Positions 26,416 to 35,352 of a stretch of DNA of 64,000 bases are shown here, piece after piece. Origin of the DNA: DSXH01 sp020724325 (GTDB taxonomy: Bacteria; Bacteroidota; Ignavibacteria; Ignavibacteriales; Melioribacteraceae); contig JBFLYW010000002.1 of NCBI GenBank assembly GCA_040756515.1, positions 124,001 through 188,000 on the forward strand. The letters are read 5' to 3'. A program made the translations under genes and the position numbers. Position 1 is the stretch's first letter, and every line of letters starts with the position of its first letter. The notes under the pieces are model-generated. The model was not told the origin of the DNA. It ran no database searches and worked only from the letters and a program-made list of their open reading frames with translations.

Positions 26416-27459
26416 ATGACTGAATATCAACTGAAAGAGAGAGAAAAAGCGATTCTGCGGTTCATTATTCACCATTTTATTGTTACTGCAAATCCAGTTG
26501 GCTCAAGAAATATCTCTAAAAAATATAACATTGGGCTTTCGCCGGCTTCTATCCGTAATATTATGGCGGACCTCGAAGAACTCGGATACCTCAATCATCC
26601 GCATACTTCGGCAGGTAGAGTTCCAACCGATAAAGGTTACAGAGTTTATGTAGATTCTTTAATGGATCCGCCTAAATTGGAAACTGATGTAAAGTCTATT
26701 GTAGATGTTAATCTTAGTCAGGCGGCTTCAGAAACTGAAGACCTGCTAAAAATTACATCAACTATTTTAAGCAATCTAACAAACCAGCTTGCACTTGTTA
26801 CTTATCCGAAATATAAAGAGGCGGTACTCGAAAAAATTCAGCTCGTAAAACTTTCTTCAATTCGAATTCTTGTTGTTGTTTCTGTTAAGTCCGGTTTAAT
26901 AAGAACCATTACTCTCGAATTTGATGCTGAAGTAAATGAAAATCATTTATCAACTGTTCAGCAGTTGTTAAATGAAAGATTATCCGGCTTAAGTTTTTCG
27001 GAAATACGATCTACATTCAGCTATAGAATTAAGGATTTCGATAGTGAATCTGTAAGACCAATTGTAAGAGTGTTTATTGAATCTGTTGATAGAATTTTTA
27101 CGGATAAAAGCGGCGATAAAACTATTATTTCCGGCACAAAAAATATTTTGTCACAGCCAGAGTTTGTTGACCATGAACAGTTTCAGAGTGTTATTGAGTT
27201 AATTGAAAATAAGGATGTAATTATTCATATAATGGATAAAAATAAAAGCGAAGATCTTGACCTCTGTATTTCAATAGGAAAGGAAAATCAAGATGAAAAA
27301 TTGTCCGATTACAGTCTTATTACAAAGGAATATAAAATAGGCGATTTGAAAGGAACTTTGGGAATAATGGGACCTAAAAGAATGGACTATTCTAAAATTA
27401 TTGCAGCAATAGTTTACATTGCAGAGCAATTAACTCACGAATTAACAAAACAAAGATAG
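26416..27459 (+). CDS. hrcA: Heat-inducible transcription repressor HrcA
   Basis: HrcA represses chaperone operons by binding CIRCE, with activity tuned by GroEL. The 347 residues show the N-terminal winged helix with VGSRNISKKYNIGLSPASIRNIMADLEELGYL and the diagnostic HPHTSAGRVPTDKGYRVYVD (near 59-78). A GAF-like middle and the C-terminal GTLGIMGPKRMDYSK follow. A TTG frame reaches back to 26371, but the ATG at 26416 is the natural start. It heads hrcA-grpE-dnaJ. dnaK is not in the cluster. Confidence 0.94.
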   Translation: MTEYQLKEREKAILRFIIHHFIVTANPVGSRNISKKYNIGLSPASIRNIMADLEELGYLNHPHTSAGRVPTDKGYRVYVDSLMDPPKLETDVKSIVDVNLSQAASETEDLLKITSTILSNLTNQLALVTYPKYKEAVLEKIQLVKLSSIRILVVVSVKSGLIRTITLEFDAEVNENHLSTVQQLLNERLSGLSFSEIRSTFSYRIKDFDSESVRPIVRVFIESVDRIFTDKSGDKTIISGTKNILSQPEFVDHEQFQSVIELIENKDVIIHIMDKNKSEDLDLCISIGKENQDEKLSDYSLITKEYKIGDLKGTLGIMGPKRMDYSKIIAAIVYIAEQLTHELTKQR

Positions 27460-27481
27460 GAATAATGAAATAGAAGAAATT

Positions 27482-28159
27482 ATGGAAGAATTGAATGATA
27501 AAAAGATTGAACAATCAATCGATTCAGACAAAAAAGAGATTGAACAATCAATCGATTCAGACAATAAAGAGAAGGAACAGCCAATCGATTCACAAAGTAA
27601 AGAAGAGATTCCAAAAATAGAGATCGAAAAAAGCCCTTCTAGCGAAGAATCTTCAAAAGAAGAATTAATAGAAGCTCAAAAAAAAGTTGGTGAACTTGAA
27701 GAGCGTGTAAAACTACTGCAGGATTTACTTTTAAGAAAAGCTGCTGAATTCGAAAATTATAAAAGACGTTCGGAAAACGACCAGGTAAATCTGATAAAGT
27801 ATGCTGCCGAACCATTTATTAAAAGTATTCTGATAGTATACGACGATCTTGAGAGATCACTTAATCATATTAACGGCAATAACAGTTTAGAATCACTTAA
27901 AAAAGGATTGGAGCTGGTTTACGAAAAGTTTACAAAAATTTTAGAATCCCAGGGTGTTAAGAAAATTGATGCTAAAGGAAAACAATTTGATGTAGATTTT
28001 CATGAAGCATTAATGCAAAAGCCAATTCCCGGAATAGATGCAAATACGATTGTTGATGTTATTGAACAGGGATACTTTTATAAAGACAAAGTAATTCGTC
28101 ATGCTAAGGTTATTGTCAGTTCTGCATTAAGCAGCGAAGAAGAAAATATCAAAGATTAA
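27482..28159 (+). CDS. grpE: Nucleotide exchange factor GrpE
   Basis: GrpE releases ADP from DnaK. The 225 residues have the family coiled coil followed by the beta domain, with KRRSENDQVNLIKYAAEPFIKSIL (near 95-118) and GKQFDVDFHEALMQ...GYFYKDKVIRHAKVIVS. The N-terminus is longer than in most GrpE proteins. It contains three copies of an 11-residue acidic repeat (EQSIDSDKKEI, EQSIDSDNKEK, EQPIDSQSKEE). This region is probably disordered. The gene follows hrcA by 22 bp. Confidence 0.93.
   Translation: MEELNDKKIEQSIDSDKKEIEQSIDSDNKEKEQPIDSQSKEEIPKIEIEKSPSSEESSKEELIEAQKKVGELEERVKLLQDLLLRKAAEFENYKRRSENDQVNLIKYAAEPFIKSILIVYDDLERSLNHINGNNSLESLKKGLELVYEKFTKILESQGVKKIDAKGKQFDVDFHEALMQKPIPGIDANTIVDVIEQGYFYKDKVIRHAKVIVSSALSSEEENIKD
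27509..27607 (+). repeat. Three in-frame 33-bp repeats inside grpE
   Basis: gaacaatcaatcgattcaga starts at 27509 and 27542, and a diverged copy (gaacagccaatcgattcaca) starts at 27575. The first two copies are nearly identical at DNA level, which points to recent duplication. The period of 33 keeps the frame and lengthens the acidic N-terminal arm. Confidence 0.85.
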
Positions 28160-28198
28160 TAAACGGAAACGATACAAAGAATGAAGGATAGTAATTAA

Positions 28199-29320
28199 AT
28201 GAATAAAAGGGATTATTACGAAATACTTGGTGTTGGTAAAAGCGCGTCTCAGGATGAAATTAAAAAAGCATATAGAAAATTAGCAATGCAGTATCACCCG
28301 GATAGAAATCCGGGCAATAAAGAAGCCGAGGAAAAATTTAAGGAAGCTGCTGAAGCTTATGAAGTACTAAGTAATGATGAAAAAAGAGCAAAATACGATA
28401 GATATGGGCACAGTGGTTTACGCGGCGGTCAAGATTTCCATAGCTATCAGAATGTAAATGATATTTTTAGCCACTTCTCAGATATATTCAGCGGTGCCTT
28501 TGGCAGCTCTTCAATATTTGATGATTTCTTTGGCGGTTCACCTTCCCAACGAACAAGGCACAAGCAAACCGGAAGCCCCGGCTCAGATCTCAAAATTACC
28601 CTTAAACTTACTCTTGAAGAGATAGCTACCGGTACTACAAAAAAAGTTAAAATAAAAAAATACAATAAATGCGAAGATTGTAACGGAACCGGTGCTAAAA
28701 CAACTGGAAGTTTTAAATCATGTTCTGTTTGTAACGGAACAGGTGAAATACGGCAAGTATCAAGATCCATTTTTGGTCAGTTTGTTAATATAGCTCCTTG
28801 TAATAATTGTGGCGGGTCAGGTAAAATAATTTCTGATCCGTGCCAAAAATGTTCTGGTGACGGGCGCATTAATTCTGAATCTACAATAAAGATAAATGTA
28901 CCGGCGGGTGTATTCGACGGTAGCTATATGACTCTGCGCGGCGAAGGAAATGCCGGTAAAAATGGCGGTCAGCCAGGTGATGTAATTGTTGTGTTCGAAG
29001 AAATTCGTCACGATCTATTTGTGCGTGACGGCGACAATATAATTTATGAGCTTAATATAAGCTACCCCGAAGCCGTATTAGGTACAGAATCAGAAGTTCC
29101 AACATTAAATGGCAAAGCCAAACTTAAAATTGACCCGGGAACACAATCCGGTAAATTCTTAAAAATGCGCGAAAAAGGAATTCAACATCTTAATAAACAT
29201 GGCGCGGGCGATCAGCTCGTTAAAATAAATATTCACGTGCCTAAGAATATCAATTCTAAAGAGAAAGAACTTTTAAAAGAATTACAAAAATTGCCAAATA
29301 TTAAACCGGGTAATAGATAA
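28199..29320 (+). CDS. dnaJ: Chaperone protein DnaJ
   Basis: The Hsp40 co-chaperone that delivers substrates to DnaK. The 373 residues are a complete type-I DnaJ. The J domain has HPD (YHPDRNPG, near 33-40), followed by a G/F-rich linker. Four zinc-binding repeats follow: CEDCNGTG, CSVCNGTG, CNNCGGSG and CQKCSGDG (about 156-223). The C-terminal substrate domains have VPAGVFDGSYMTLRGEGNAG. It lies 39 bp after grpE in the same operon. Confidence 0.96.
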   Translation: MNKRDYYEILGVGKSASQDEIKKAYRKLAMQYHPDRNPGNKEAEEKFKEAAEAYEVLSNDEKRAKYDRYGHSGLRGGQDFHSYQNVNDIFSHFSDIFSGAFGSSSIFDDFFGGSPSQRTRHKQTGSPGSDLKITLKLTLEEIATGTTKKVKIKKYNKCEDCNGTGAKTTGSFKSCSVCNGTGEIRQVSRSIFGQFVNIAPCNNCGGSGKIISDPCQKCSGDGRINSESTIKINVPAGVFDGSYMTLRGEGNAGKNGGQPGDVIVVFEEIRHDLFVRDGDNIIYELNISYPEAVLGTESEVPTLNGKAKLKIDPGTQSGKFLKMREKGIQHLNKHGAGDQLVKINIHVPKNINSKEKELLKELQKLPNIKPGNR

Positions 29321-29400
29321 CTGTTGTAAATCCGTTGTTTGTAAATCTGACTTCTTAACATTCTGTTTTTAATAACGCTGGATTAAGTTTAGGGGCGTTG

Positions 29401-29892
29401 ATGAAATTAATTAAAAAAATTTCAGACAGAATCGGTTTTACCGAAACAGAATCGAAAATAATCTTATTCCTTCTTATCACACTTTCTATTGGAATAATAA
29501 TTAATATCTTTAAGAGTAATAGCAATAATCCGGATTTTCTAGAGTTTGATTATGCTAAAGATGACAGCGCATTTTATAACTTAGAAGATAGTCTTGAAAA
29601 AAATAGAGAAAAAAGGGTTGAATCTAAGTCTGAACTTTCAGATTTTAGAACCGCAAAAAAAGAAGAAAAGAAGGCACCGGTTTCTTTTTCGGCTGCTAAT
29701 AAGTTAGATATAAACAAAGCTCTAATTAATCAGTTTTTGGAGCTGCCCGGTGTTGGAGAAAAGACAGCGCAAAATATTGTTGAATACAGGAGTAAGATCG
29801 GAAAATTTAATAAAATTGATGAACTCCTAAATGTTAAAGGAATTGGCAAAGCCAAATTCGAAAAAATAAAAAGTTTTATTACAGTTAAATAA
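29401..29892 (+). CDS. ComEA-like helix-hairpin-helix protein
   Basis: A 163-residue protein with an N-terminal membrane anchor (IILFLLITLSIGIIINIF, about 20-37), a charged linker, and two helix-hairpin-helix motifs. These are LDINKALINQFLELPGVGEKTAQNIVEYR and FNKIDELLNVKGIGKAKFEKI, at about 102-160. This is the ComEA layout, a DNA receptor for natural transformation. A TTG precedes the ATG in frame. The following two genes look pilus-related, which supports a DNA-uptake or surface role. Confidence 0.8.
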   Translation: MKLIKKISDRIGFTETESKIILFLLITLSIGIIINIFKSNSNNPDFLEFDYAKDDSAFYNLEDSLEKNREKRVESKSELSDFRTAKKEEKKAPVSFSAANKLDINKALINQFLELPGVGEKTAQNIVEYRSKIGKFNKIDELLNVKGIGKAKFEKIKSFITVK

Positions 29893-29913
29893 TTAATCAC
29901 TGGAGGAAAAATA

Positions 29914-30468
29914 ATGATTAAAGGTGAACCTCGGTACGTGCATTTTATTTTATACGCTATAATTGCTGTTCTGGTTTTCGTATTAATTAAGGTTGCCTAC
30001 TTAGATCCATATGAAGTTATTGAAAAAGAAAAATATTATAAGCAGGAATCGAGATTAAGAATGTCTAATCTTCGTTCCGCCGAAAGATTATGGCAAGCTA
30101 AATTTGGCAAGTTTACAGATAATTTAGACAGCTTAATTACTTTTATCAAAACAGATGAAAGTGTTAAAAAAGCGTTTGAAGGAATTGATACCGTTACTAA
30201 AAAATCTACAAATCCTTTTGTTAATTTATCCTCCGGTCTCTTTGAACCAGATTCTCTATCCTTCAGCCCTAAATCCAGAGCCAGATTCCTATTACAGGTA
30301 GATACTACTGAAATTGCCGATACAATTGTTGACAGAAGAGGAAGAATCCTTAAAATAGATAGAATGATAACAATTGGACAAAGGTATTTTATTAGCTGTC
30401 CTGATGGTTATGGAACAATTGGAGACCTAAGAAGCGATGCTATGAAAAATACTGCGTCGTGGGAATAA
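29914..30468 (+). CDS. Single-span membrane protein of unknown function
   Basis: A 184-residue product with one N-terminal transmembrane helix (FILYAIIAVLVFVLIKVAYL, about 11-30), then a long amphipathic helix (to about 65) and a soluble domain. The pattern of anchor, helix and FGKFTDNLDSL recalls pseudopilins, but no prepilin peptidase site is visible. It has an excellent ribosome site (ggagg, 8 bp before ATG). It lies between a ComEA-like gene and a PilM-like gene, spaced by 21 and 13 bp, so it probably belongs to the same envelope machine. I do not recognise the family. Confidence 0.7.
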   Translation: MIKGEPRYVHFILYAIIAVLVFVLIKVAYLDPYEVIEKEKYYKQESRLRMSNLRSAERLWQAKFGKFTDNLDSLITFIKTDESVKKAFEGIDTVTKKSTNPFVNLSSGLFEPDSLSFSPKSRARFLLQVDTTEIADTIVDRRGRILKIDRMITIGQRYFISCPDGYGTIGDLRSDAMKNTASWE

Positions 30469-30481
30469 TTTTACTAATGTA

Positions 30482-31402
30482 ATGCAGTTGTTTCAAAATC
30501 ATGTCGGAATAAATTTAACCGAAACGAAATTACAGCTCGTTGAAATAAGTTATAAGCAAAATAATTTTTGCCTGGAGAATGTAGATCAACTTGTATTTAA
30601 AGAAGCTGTTTTACCAGAGACCAAAAGTGAAAAGCTGATCTACATCCTTCAGGATTCTTTCTCGAAAATAATTCGTAAGAAAACTATCACATCTAATTTT
30701 ATCTCGTTTACATTACCCAACAACTTTTTTCAGGTTTTCGAAATTCCATACGATAATACTTTAACAAAGAAAGATCTTATTGAACATATTAGGTGGGAAA
30801 TTTCGGTTCTGTTCCCTATTTACAACAGCATCGATTTTTATATCCAATACATTGAAGTAAATAAATCTTTATTTAGGCGGGAAGATAAACTGATTGTCTT
30901 TGCCATAAACAAACATTTGGTAGGAGCCATTAACAAATTTTGCAATGAGAATAAATTCGAACTTAAGTACGTTGATAATGCGCATCTAGCATCGAATGCA
31001 TTTTTACACATGGACAAGGAATTAGAAAAGACAGATATTACATTCAGTTTTTATATCGATCAGCATTACTCTTCTTTTGCTGTATTTGAAGGATTGTATC
31101 CATTCTATTTTAAGGTCTTTAATAAAAACGGTCCCAATTTCTTCGAACAGTTAAGCAGCTGCCTGGATAAACTTTCTGCATTTAATGTTAGCATAAGAAA
31201 TATCAAGAAAGCTACATTAAGCGGACAAACGGTAACCGGCGATTTCACGGATAATATTTCAAAAGTAATTGGCATGCCTTTAACAAAAGTTAATCCTTTT
31301 GAAAAATTATCGGCTGAAGAAAACGTTAAATTAAATCCTTTATACCAAACCCAGTTTAACTCCTTTACGGCTGCTACTGGAATAGCTATAAGAATAATTT
31401 AG
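30482..31402 (+). CDS. PilM-like actin-fold protein
   Basis: A 306-residue protein that appears to have the PilM/FtsA-type ATPase fold. The N-terminus VGINLTETKLQLVEIS resembles the PilM phosphate-1 motif (VGLDIGSSSVKAVEL) but lacks the usual second glycine. The C-terminus ends TAATGIAIR, like the GLALR ending of PilM. The sequence is otherwise diverged. PilM is the cytoplasmic partner of PilN in type IV pili and type II secretion; no pilN, pilO or pilQ is nearby. ATP binding may be lost. Its stop shares one base with the GTG start of rsmD. Confidence 0.55.
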   Translation: MQLFQNHVGINLTETKLQLVEISYKQNNFCLENVDQLVFKEAVLPETKSEKLIYILQDSFSKIIRKKTITSNFISFTLPNNFFQVFEIPYDNTLTKKDLIEHIRWEISVLFPIYNSIDFYIQYIEVNKSLFRREDKLIVFAINKHLVGAINKFCNENKFELKYVDNAHLASNAFLHMDKELEKTDITFSFYIDQHYSSFAVFEGLYPFYFKVFNKNGPNFFEQLSSCLDKLSAFNVSIRNIKKATLSGQTVTGDFTDNISKVIGMPLTKVNPFEKLSAEENVKLNPLYQTQFNSFTAATGIAIRII

Positions 31403-31947
31403 TGAGAATTATAGGCGGAAAATTTAAAGGAAGAGTAGTAAAGTTTCCGAAGTCTAATTTGGTTAGACCTACTACAGACAAGGTGAAAGAATCGCTTTTC
31501 AACTATCTAATTCACTTAATAGAGTTTGAAGATATTCTGGTTCTGGATCTTTATGCCGGCTCCGGTTCTCTTGGTCTGGAAGCATTAAGCAGAGGAGCCA
31601 AAGAAGTCCATTTTGTCGAAAAGGATTACAATGTTTATAAAGTTCTTAAAGAAAATATTTTGTCGTTACATGCTGAAGATAGCTGCAAAACATTTAGGAT
31701 GGATGCAGTTAGGTTTTCAAAAACGGCAAGCAATTATAAATACCAGCTTATTCTTGCAGACCCTCCGTTTTTCAAATATGATGTTCATAAAGTTGTAGAA
31801 AATGTTTTGTCTAACAGAATTCTTGATGAAGCTGGGCTAATGCTTGTTGAAAGATCAATTCAAACCAAAGACGAAGATGAAAAAAATTTTGGTTCTACAG
31901 CGTTTAAGAGAATAGGGGACAGCTTAATTTATCAATTCGGTTATTAA
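31402..31947 (+). CDS. rsmD: 16S rRNA (guanine(966)-N(2))-methyltransferase RsmD
   Basis: A 181-residue SAM methyltransferase. Motif I is LVLDLYAGSGSLGLEALSRGA (about 48-68), the N-terminal block is MRIIGGKFKGR...RPTTDKVKESLFNYL, and the catalytic motif is DPPF (near 121-124). All are typical of RsmD, which methylates G966 in the ribosomal decoding region. The start is a GTG overlapping the preceding stop. rsmD-coaD is a common gene pair. Confidence 0.94.
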   Translation: MRIIGGKFKGRVVKFPKSNLVRPTTDKVKESLFNYLIHLIEFEDILVLDLYAGSGSLGLEALSRGAKEVHFVEKDYNVYKVLKENILSLHAEDSCKTFRMDAVRFSKTASNYKYQLILADPPFFKYDVHKVVENVLSNRILDEAGLMLVERSIQTKDEDEKNFGSTAFKRIGDSLIYQFGY

Positions 31948-32023
31948 CAAATATTTAATACAATTTATTGGCAAATTAGTTTTATGACGTATATTTTTAA
32001 GTAGAGTTTAAGGAGTTGAGATA

Positions 32024-32506
32024 ATGGCAAAAGTAATATATCCGGGAACATTCGATCCGGTAACAAACGGTCACCTCGATATTATTAAACGCGCAGTTGA
32101 ATTGTTCGAAGAGGTAATTGTAACTGTTGCTAAAAATCCATCTAAGACGTGTCTTTTTACTATTGAAGAACGTGTTGAAATGTTGAAGGAAAGTTTAAAG
32201 GGTTTTAACCGTGTGAAAGTTGATTGGTTCGATGGACTTGTTGTTGAACATGCACGTAATGTAGGTGCAGTTGGAATTATAAGAGGGTTAAGAGCTGTGA
32301 GCGATTTTGAATATGAATTTCAGATGGCGTTGATGAATAGAAAATTAGCAGATGATATTACAACAATACTTTTAATGCCCCACGCACGTTATACCTATTT
32401 GAATTCTACTATCGTCCGCAACCTTGCTCAATTCAATGGAAAAGTTTCTGATTTCGTCCCTGAAATTGTTGATAAGAAATTAAAAGAGAAGTTCGGCTCA
32501 AAATAA
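32024..32506 (+). CDS. coaD: Phosphopantetheine adenylyltransferase
   Basis: The fourth step of CoA synthesis: 4'-phosphopantetheine + ATP to dephospho-CoA. The 160 residues contain the nucleotidyl-transferase motif YPGTFDPVTNGHLDI (5-19), the substrate residues in IIRGLRAVSDFEYEFQMALMN, and the ATP motif YLNSTIVRNLA (near 124-134). The ribosome site aaggag is well placed. It is convergent with the symporter gene at 32656. Confidence 0.96.
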   Translation: MAKVIYPGTFDPVTNGHLDIIKRAVELFEEVIVTVAKNPSKTCLFTIEERVEMLKESLKGFNRVKVDWFDGLVVEHARNVGAVGIIRGLRAVSDFEYEFQMALMNRKLADDITTILLMPHARYTYLNSTIVRNLAQFNGKVSDFVPEIVDKKLKEKFGSK

Positions 32507-32606
32507 AACTCCGCAAATTTAAAAATCATTTTATCCCGTCTGCGGGAATTTATCCCCTTTGCGGGACTTGACGCAAAATTTAGATCTGGTTTCCCTGTAC
32601 CTAAGC

Positions 32607-32621
32607 GGCAAAAAATTTGCC
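32607..32621. terminator. Short hairpin between convergent coaD and symporter genes
   Basis: GGCAAA and TTTGCC (32607-32612 and 32616-32621) pair around aaa. Nearby are cccgtctgcggg and a related cccctttgcggg. The spacer is short, and convergent transcripts end here. No clear T-run follows on either strand, so this is a guess. Confidence 0.35.
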
Positions 32622-32655
32622 GTTTGCGCAACTTCTGTACTTCAATTAATCCGGT

Positions 32656-34752
32656 TTACATTTCCTTTTCGACAGTAAGAATTTTATTTTCCTGGAACCG
32701 ACCGGTTAATTTATGTTCCCGGCTAATGTAAATAACACCAGGTTCATTATGTGGACTGCCAATTTTTGAATGGAAAGATTTTAGTCCACCGAGATATTTT
32801 CTTTTATCATTTACATAAACCAGGTCGCCTTTTTCGGCTTGCATCTTTTTCATTTCAATTTCGGAAAGGTTAACATAATCCTTGTCGTCATCTCTTAATT
32901 TCCAGTTAACACTTACAATTTCACCTTCACGCTCATTTAATTTACCGCCCTTAAAAATTTCTTTTGCTCTATGAATTGACCAGGCAGTCAAACCGTCTGT
33001 ATGCACAGCCGGATCGAAATGAATATAATATTGAGCAGTAAACGAAACGAGAATTGTCATAATTAAAGTTGTTGTAAGAAGCAGATATAATCCTCCAAGG
33101 TTAAACCAGACCATAATAAGCGCGCCAACAATAAACGCAAGAAAAACCTTCATCATATTACTATGAGAATCCAGCTTTCTTAGTTTATCAACAATTTTTT
33201 TCTGCCAGCGGAAAGTGAGTGTTACAATAACAGCTACAGCAACACAGGCGAAGGTATTATACAAGGCACTTATATAGGTATATGGATGAACCGGATCTAA
33301 CGGAGTTCCGTGAGCAAAAGGAGTAATAAGAATTCCAGGATACCTTGCACCAAGAATCATTAATGATGATCCTCCTAAGAACGTAGCAAGAACTCCGGCT
33401 GGCGTAAATTTCCGCCAGAATATTCCAAGAAAGATTGCAGTAACAAGCGGCGGAGTTAATGTTGAGTGAAAATATCCGTGTGCTTCATATACTGTTGGAT
33501 ACTGGCTGAAAGGAATGGTAGCAAGAACACCAACAGCTGTAATAACAATTGAAGCAATTCGAGCTGCGCCTAATTCTTCTTTTGCATCCTCCTCGGCTGT
33601 TCTAACCTTCTTTGCAAAATACTTTTTAAGAGGATGATGAACATCATTCATATAAACCGCTGCTATTGCATTTATCAATGAATCAACTGTTGATAATAAT
33701 GTTGCCGTAAGAGCAGCAATTACAAATCCGAATATTCCCTTAGTAGCGATTATGTGTGTTACTGCAATAAAGACTTCATCGGGATTTACATTTGGACTCA
33801 ATTCAGGAGAAGCCATACCAGAAATTGCTTTACCAATCCACCCGGCATTGCCAACAACTATAGCCGATAACGGAAGCATAAATAACACATTGAATACGGC
33901 GGCTTTCCTTCCTTCGTCTACACTTTTTGCCGACATAAACCTCATTATTAAACCCATGTTCATAAATAGGAAGCCAACTGAACCGGCAACACCATCCTGC
34001 CAGAAAATTCCTACGAAATTAAAGTCTGGTGGTTTATTAAAATCGGCAAGCGGTAATCTCCAATCAACCGGAAGTAAATGCCAGAAAGCTTCGAATCCTC
34101 CTACATAATCGACTCCCATCAGAAAGATCAAAAATCCCGCAAATAGTAATATCAATCCCTGTAATAAATCAGTAAAAATAACAGCAGTCTGTCCGCCGAA
34201 TGTAGTATACGTTCCCGTAATAATTGCAATTGTTATTATTACACCCATTAATGTTACAGGTATTGATAAACCCAGAAGATTAATTTCTGCGGGAAGAAGC
34301 GGTGTGAATACTTTTCCTAATGTTAGCAGACCAATACCAAGATAACCGATCAGGTAGAGCAGCTGGAAAATAGTTGCAATTCTTCTTACAGAGGGACTAA
34401 ATCTTTTTTCGAAATATTCGGGAATTGAACGGATCTTCGTATAAATAACAATTGGCAGCCAGCCGAATAGAAAGAATGGAACGAAAAACCAATCGTTCAT
34501 ATACGTCATTGTTGAAGAAATACCGTGTTCAAATCCCTTAGCGGAATATTTAACAAAACTATGACTTCCAACACCAGTAGCAACAATTGAGACAGAAATT
34601 AACCACCATGCAAATCTTCTGCCTCCGAAAAAGAAATCTGTTGTTGTTCTGTTATATTTCGCAAAATAACTTCCAAAAAGCATTATACCGAAGAAGTAAA
34701 CGAACATTACTATCCAATCGGTAGCACTTCCTAAACCGTGTAATGATTCCAT
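32656..34752 (-). CDS. Sodium:solute symporter family protein
   Basis: A large membrane transporter of the SSS family, 698 residues with about 13-14 helices. The N-terminus (DWIVMFVYFFGIMLFGSYFAKYNRTTTDFFFGGRRFAWW) and GVGSHSFVKYSAKGFEHG match the family. Helix 8 carries ATLLSTVDSLINAIAAVYMND, with the Na+-site serines. The C-terminal ~130 residues form an extra soluble region (DYVNLSEIEMKKMQ...). The substrate cannot be told; sugars, myo-inositol or organic acids are all found in relatives. It is preceded by a small membrane gene in the same direction. Confidence 0.88.
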   Translation of the reverse strand: MESLHGLGSATDWIVMFVYFFGIMLFGSYFAKYNRTTTDFFFGGRRFAWWLISVSIVATGVGSHSFVKYSAKGFEHGISSTMTYMNDWFFVPFFLFGWLPIVIYTKIRSIPEYFEKRFSPSVRRIATIFQLLYLIGYLGIGLLTLGKVFTPLLPAEINLLGLSIPVTLMGVIITIAIITGTYTTFGGQTAVIFTDLLQGLILLFAGFLIFLMGVDYVGGFEAFWHLLPVDWRLPLADFNKPPDFNFVGIFWQDGVAGSVGFLFMNMGLIMRFMSAKSVDEGRKAAVFNVLFMLPLSAIVVGNAGWIGKAISGMASPELSPNVNPDEVFIAVTHIIATKGIFGFVIAALTATLLSTVDSLINAIAAVYMNDVHHPLKKYFAKKVRTAEEDAKEELGAARIASIVITAVGVLATIPFSQYPTVYEAHGYFHSTLTPPLVTAIFLGIFWRKFTPAGVLATFLGGSSLMILGARYPGILITPFAHGTPLDPVHPYTYISALYNTFACVAVAVIVTLTFRWQKKIVDKLRKLDSHSNMMKVFLAFIVGALIMVWFNLGGLYLLLTTTLIMTILVSFTAQYYIHFDPAVHTDGLTAWSIHRAKEIFKGGKLNEREGEIVSVNWKLRDDDKDYVNLSEIEMKKMQAEKGDLVYVNDKRKYLGGLKSFHSKIGSPHNEPGVIYISREHKLTGRFQENKILTVEKEM

Positions 34753-34760
34753 ATATTATT

Positions 34761-34973
34761 TTACCAGTAAATTGCGGCTATAATTAAGATGGCATGAATT
34801 ATCATAAAGTAAAAGAATCCGAAGAAAAGAACCTTTCTCCACCGTCGATTCTTTTTTAAGCGAAGGTCTAAACTCTTGCTTTTGTGAATTATATACATCC
34901 CGCTAAAGAAAAAAATCCCGCCGACGACGTATAAATAAATGTAGGGTAACCATGAATGGGTGAATGACGGCAT
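34761..34973 (-). CDS. Small two-helix membrane protein next to the symporter
   Basis: A 70-residue product with two hydrophobic helices (about 11-28 and 48-67) separated by a strongly basic loop (KSKSLDLRLKKNRRWRK). By the positive-inside rule the loop faces the cytoplasm. It ends 8 bp before the symporter start on the same strand, so the two are cotranscribed. It may be an accessory subunit, as small partners are known for some SSS members. No family is recognised. Confidence 0.65.
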   Translation of the reverse strand: MPSFTHSWLPYIYLYVVGGIFFFSGMYIIHKSKSLDLRLKKNRRWRKVLFFGFFYFMIIHAILIIAAIYW

Positions 34974-35084
34974 ACAATTTCCATTTTTTTGGTTTGTAAG
35001 TTAGTCTCGAAGACTTAGATACGCAAATTAAATCGGTTCATTTAATGATAACGTTTATTAGGTTGTTTAAGTAGCAAAAATTCT

Positions 35085-35262
35085 GAATAAATAAGATAGA
35101 TTTCTGAAAAATTTAGAAATTTTATTTCGAAAGAGCGAAGCGAGAGAGAAACGTCGCTTCGAAGGAGAGAAACGACTGAGAAGTGTTGTTTCGAAAGAAC
35201 GAAGCGACTGAGAAATAACAAGCGATATTTTTCAGTGGTTAAGAGCATAATCAATCCTTAGG
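35085..35262. repeat. Dispersed repeat: ATTTCTGAA palindrome, TTTCGAAG-rich body and GCGATATTTTTCAG end
   Basis: This fills most of the spacer 34974-35352 between divergent genes. It holds tagatttctgaaaaatttag, several variants of ttcgaaagaacgaagcgac, and ends aacaagcgatatttttcag. The same modules appear at 45700-45748, 49880-49970 and 63870-63895. The minus-strand frame at 35042-35254 is merely the translation of this repeat. Confidence 0.75.
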
Positions 35263-35352
35263 ATTAACCCAAATACAAATTGCATTTAAGTCCCTATGTA
35301 TCTAAATTAATCGCCTAAATTTTCATTTTTTCTTAATTGGAGGTCGTTTTAT

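Noticed and set aside
35042..35254. A 70-codon minus-strand frame
   Set aside because: It lies within the dispersed repeat block, and part of it (EKYRLLF) is the same repeat translation as at 63870.
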